This document shows positions 13,849 through 16,108 of a DNA stretch of 16,108 bases, piece by piece (the first letter of the stretch is position 1; each line of letters starts with the position of its first letter). This stretch comes from Ferruginibacter sp. (GTDB lineage Bacteria > Bacteroidota > Bacteroidia > Chitinophagales > Chitinophagaceae). The position numbers and the translations under genes were made by a program. Under the pieces are notes generated by a model. It saw nothing but the letters and a program-made list of their open reading frames with translations, made no database searches and was not told the origin of the DNA. The stretch covers positions 1 to 16,108 of the forward strand of contig JANXOQ010000428.1 of NCBI GenBank assembly GCA_025357775.1, given 5' to 3'.

Positions 13849-14436
13849 ATGAAACTAATTTTTGCCACCAACAACCAAAACAAAGTAGCCGAAGTAAAAG
13901 CAGCTTTAACTTATGGCTTAGAAATAATAACGCTTAAAGAAGCAGGTATAAATATTGATATACCCGAACCACACAATACATTAGAAGAAAATGCCAGAGA
14001 AAAAGCAAATGTAATATACAACCTAACAAACCAAAATTGTTTTAGTGAAGACACAGGCCTAGAAGTAGTTGCGCTTAATGGTGAGCCTGGTGTACGCAGT
14101 GCACGCTACGCAGGCGATAACGCAAACAATAAAAATAACATCGCCTTGCTTTTACAAAATATGCAAAATATTAAAGAAAGAAATGCTCAATTTAAAACCG
14201 TTATTTCTTTAATGTTAAATGATGTGGAGTATCAATTTACAGGGGTTTGTACAGGAAAAATAATACAAGAAGAAATAGGTGAAATGGGTTTTGGCTATGA
14301 TGCAATTTTTGTACCCGATGGTGCAAAAAAAACATTTGCTGAAATGTCGATGGAAGAAAAAAATAAATACAGTCACCGCAAAAAGGCATTGGCAAAATTG
14401 ATAGACTTTTTAAACAAGCATAATGGCAAGAGTTAA
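13849..14436 (+). CDS. rdgB: XTP/dITP diphosphatase (Ham1/RdgB family)
   Basis: This house-cleaning enzyme hydrolyses dITP, ITP and XTP to monophosphates, keeping deaminated purines out of DNA and RNA. The 195-residue length is typical. Motifs are FATNNQNKVAEVKAAL (5-20; binds the triphosphate), LEENAREKA (45-53), SEDTGLEVVALNGEPGVRSARYAG (66-89, in two runs) with D68 as the likely catalytic base, FGYDAIFVPDG, and TFAEMSMEEKNKYSHRKKAL (SHR near the C-terminus). It overlaps the next start by 14 bp, so the two are translated from one message. Confidence 0.97.
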   Translation: MKLIFATNNQNKVAEVKAALTYGLEIITLKEAGINIDIPEPHNTLEENAREKANVIYNLTNQNCFSEDTGLEVVALNGEPGVRSARYAGDNANNKNNIALLLQNMQNIKERNAQFKTVISLMLNDVEYQFTGVCTGKIIQEEIGEMGFGYDAIFVPDGAKKTFAEMSMEEKNKYSHRKKALAKLIDFLNKHNGKS

Positions 14437-14878
14437 ATTGGACATACCAAAAAATAAAATTTTTGCTACAAATATAACAATAAGAATTTCAGATATAAAT
14501 TATGGCAATCATGTAGGCAATGATGCCCTTGTAAGCATTGTACATGAAGCACGTATGCAATGGCTTGCATATAACAATTATACTGAATTAAATATTGGTG
14601 GGGCAGCACTTATAATGGCAGATCTGGCTGTGGTGTACAAAGCAGAATGCTTTTATGGCGATATTTTAAACATTGCTATTTATATTGGTGAAATAACAAA
14701 AATAAGCTTTGAGATTTTCTACGAAATATTTACTTCTCGTAACGATAAAAAAATATTAATTGCGAAAGTAAAAACGGGTATGGTTTGTTTTGATTATAAA
14801 GCTAGAAAAGTAACCAATATCCCTGAAACTTTTGGGCTATTAATAAATGATAAATCTCATTGGTTCCAAAGTTTATAA
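14423..14878 (+). CDS. Hotdog-fold thioesterase (4HBT/YbgC-like)
   Basis: This 151-residue acyl-CoA thioesterase-type protein starts at ATG 14423, overlapping rdgB by 14 bp. The N-terminus has TIRISDINYGNHVGNDALVSIVHEAR (about 19-44, in two runs), the hotdog active-site segment: D24 in SDINYGNHVGND, the N/H residues, and the E of HEARM at the usual places of the family (Asp/Glu plus a long helix). Residues 60-105 (LIMADLAVVYKAECFYGDIL and onward) form the central strands. Substrate chain length cannot be read. Its 3' end overlaps the convergent aroE by 22 bp. There is no functional link to rdgB beyond co-transcription. Confidence 0.85.
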   Translation: MARVKLDIPKNKIFATNITIRISDINYGNHVGNDALVSIVHEARMQWLAYNNYTELNIGGAALIMADLAVVYKAECFYGDILNIAIYIGEITKISFEIFYEIFTSRNDKKILIAKVKTGMVCFDYKARKVTNIPETFGLLINDKSHWFQSL

Positions 14879-15588
14879 TTTTCCTCTGCTTGCAATATCA
14901 GCATTTCAAACCCATTTTTTATTTCAGAACCATGTTCCTCTCCCTTTTGTAAGAACAATGTTTTTTCAGGTTTATATATCAAATCGTATAACAAATGTTT
15001 TGGCGTAAGTAAATAGTAAGGAATATCTGCAAAATCTTCTTCATTGGGCGTCATACCAAGTGGTGTAGTATTTATAATTAGGGTATGTGTTTGTATTATT
15101 TCTGATGAAATATTTTCGTAAGTAATGGTAGCATTTGTTTTAATTCTACTTACCAATAAAAAATAAATATTAAGTTTCTTTAAAACATATTGTACAGCTT
15201 TACTTGCACCACCAGTACCCAGCACCAATGCTTTTGTATGGTGGGGTTTTAATAAAGGTAAAAGTGATTTTTCAAAACCAATAACGTCAGTATTATACCC
15301 TATAGTTTTTTCATCAATTATTTTTATACAATTTACAGCTCCTATTTCTTTTGCTGTATCGCTTATTTCCGTAAGCAAAGTCATTACTGCTTCTTTGTAA
15401 GGAATAGTAACCGCCAGCCCTTTTAAGTTTTGGTTTGAAGCAATTATTTTTTTAAGCTCTTCTACTTTTTTTATTGAAAATAATTCAAAACTACAATCCT
15501 GCAAATGTTCTCTTTTAAATTTTTCTTCAAAATATTTTTTGGAGAAGGAGTGTCCAAGTGGGTAGCCTATTAGACCGTACTGTTTCAT
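14857..15588 (-). CDS. aroE: Shikimate dehydrogenase
   Basis: This enzyme reduces 3-dehydroshikimate to shikimate with NADPH in aromatic amino acid synthesis. The 243-residue protein is shorter than the usual 260-280. Visible sites are GYPLGHSFSK (8-17) with S14 and S16 binding shikimate, VTIPYKEAV (60-68) with catalytic K65, GAVNCIKI (83-90) with N86, GYNTDVIGF (97-105) with catalytic-partner D101, the nucleotide loop GTGGASKAV (124-132), INTTPLGMTPN and the C-terminal FEMLILQAEENYKLWN. It starts 15 bp after the transketolase subunit stop on the same strand, so the two likely form an operon. Transketolase makes erythrose-4-phosphate, a precursor of this pathway, which may explain the pairing. 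Confidence 0.97.
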   Translation of the reverse strand: MKQYGLIGYPLGHSFSKKYFEEKFKREHLQDCSFELFSIKKVEELKKIIASNQNLKGLAVTIPYKEAVMTLLTEISDTAKEIGAVNCIKIIDEKTIGYNTDVIGFEKSLLPLLKPHHTKALVLGTGGASKAVQYVLKKLNIYFLLVSRIKTNATITYENISSEIIQTHTLIINTTPLGMTPNEEDFADIPYYLLTPKHLLYDLIYKPEKTLFLQKGEEHGSEIKNGFEMLILQAEENYKLWNQ

Positions 15589-15603
15589 TTACAAATATCA
15601 ATT

Positions 15604-16108
15604 TTAGTAATCTCCCAAAGTTTCTGGTAACTCAGATAAAGCCTTTGCTAATTGCTCATCATTTGGTGCTATACCATGCCATTCGTGTGTACCTTCCATA
15701 AAAGATACTCCTTTACCCATAATTGTTTTCATTAAAATAACAACAGGTTTGTTATGTCCAATTTTTGCTTTGGCAGCATTTAAACCAACTATTATAGCAT
15801 CCATATCATTTCCATCCATTTCTAGCACGTCCCAATTAAAAGATTCAAACTTTGCTTTTAAGCTAAAAAGATTCATTACTTTATCTGTAGAACCATCTAT
15901 TTGTTGCCCATTTACATCAATAGTAGCAATTAAATTATCTATTGCCTTACTACCTGCAAACATTATTGCTTCCCAGTTTTGCCCTTCTTCAAGCTCCCCA
16001 TCGCCTAGCAAAACAAAAACAGTTTGTGGGTCTTTATTTAATTTTTTTGCAGTCGCTGCACCTATAGCCACACTCATACCTTGCCCAAGTGAGCCACTTG
16101 CTATACGT
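15604..16108 (-). CDS. Transketolase, N-terminal subunit (partial, start outside window)
   Basis: The C-terminal 167 residues of a split transketolase are in the window; the gene continues off the right edge, as the frame stays open to the last base (ASGSLGQGMSVAIGAA). It carries thiamine diphosphate and Mg: the GDG motif (LLGDGELEEGQNWEA) and the downstream IDVNGQQIDG, the usual GDG...N pair. It ends at TEWHGIAP-like EWHGIAPNDEQLAKALSELPE, which is where the separate N-terminal subunit stops; the C-terminal subunit gene is not in the window and should normally lie next to this one. Role: ketol transfer in the pentose phosphate pathway. Directly upstream of aroE on the same strand. Confidence 0.93.
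   Translation of the reverse strand, partial: RIASGSLGQGMSVAIGAATAKKLNKDPQTVFVLLGDGELEEGQNWEAIMFAGSKAIDNLIATIDVNGQQIDGSTDKVMNLFSLKAKFESFNWDVLEMDGNDMDAIIVGLNAAKAKIGHNKPVVILMKTIMGKGVSFMEGTHEWHGIAPNDEQLAKALSELPETLGDY

Overview
The window looks chromosomal and comes from an AT-rich member of the Bacteroidota, probably close to the Chitinophagaceae/Sphingobacteriia (inferred from protein style, not measured). Supporting signs are the short ECF sigma factor followed by a membrane anti-sigma-like protein with a beta-barrel tail, a Kdo transferase for lipid A, a GIN-domain lipoprotein, a split transketolase, no obvious Shine-Dalgarno sequences, and a TTG...AANNTTTG-type promoter upstream of the thymidine kinase gene.

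Left part (1-5284, + strand): the window opens inside the 3' end of a gene whose last 58 codons closely match the 3' end of the next gene (489-1667). The two are tandem paralogues of a predicted HExxH (aspzincin-like) metallopeptidase or toxin-like protein. Between them lie a short coding remnant and a perfect 12-bp hairpin. Next come an ECF sigma factor and, overlapping it by 11 bp, a 555-residue protein. That protein has a short cytoplasmic anti-sigma-like head, one transmembrane helix, a long polar linker and a C-terminal beta-barrel-like domain, which is the layout of a dual membrane-spanning anti-sigma factor. kdtA (waaA) follows 32 bp later.

Middle part (5265-8943): a Bacteroidota-type hypothetical gene converges on kdtA. 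It is divergent from a type II thymidine kinase gene with a recognisable promoter. The 510-bp gap after tdk holds a GC-rich structured element and, just before the next operon, four perfect copies of TATAC-N8-GTATA spaced 40, 40 and 41 bp. This array precedes three overlapping genes that form a split HipA system (hipB, hipS-like, hipT-like), ending in a bidirectional terminator. The operators have the same 5-8-5 geometry as the E. coli HipB operators but different half-sites, so this looks like a self-regulated HipBST-type toxin-antitoxin module. It is the most striking system in the window.

Right part (8943-16108): a DUF2807/GIN lipoprotein gene, a 656-bp gap with a decayed coding remnant, rpsL-rpsG with their own terminator and no fusA after them, a repeat-bearing gap, and a branched-chain aminotransferase gene. 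The aminotransferase is divergent from a conserved gene of unknown function that may be HolD-like. Then come rdgB and an overlapping hotdog thioesterase gene on the + strand. On the - strand, the N-terminal subunit of a split transketolase lies directly upstream of aroE. No rRNA, tRNA, CRISPR array or intact transposase gene was seen.
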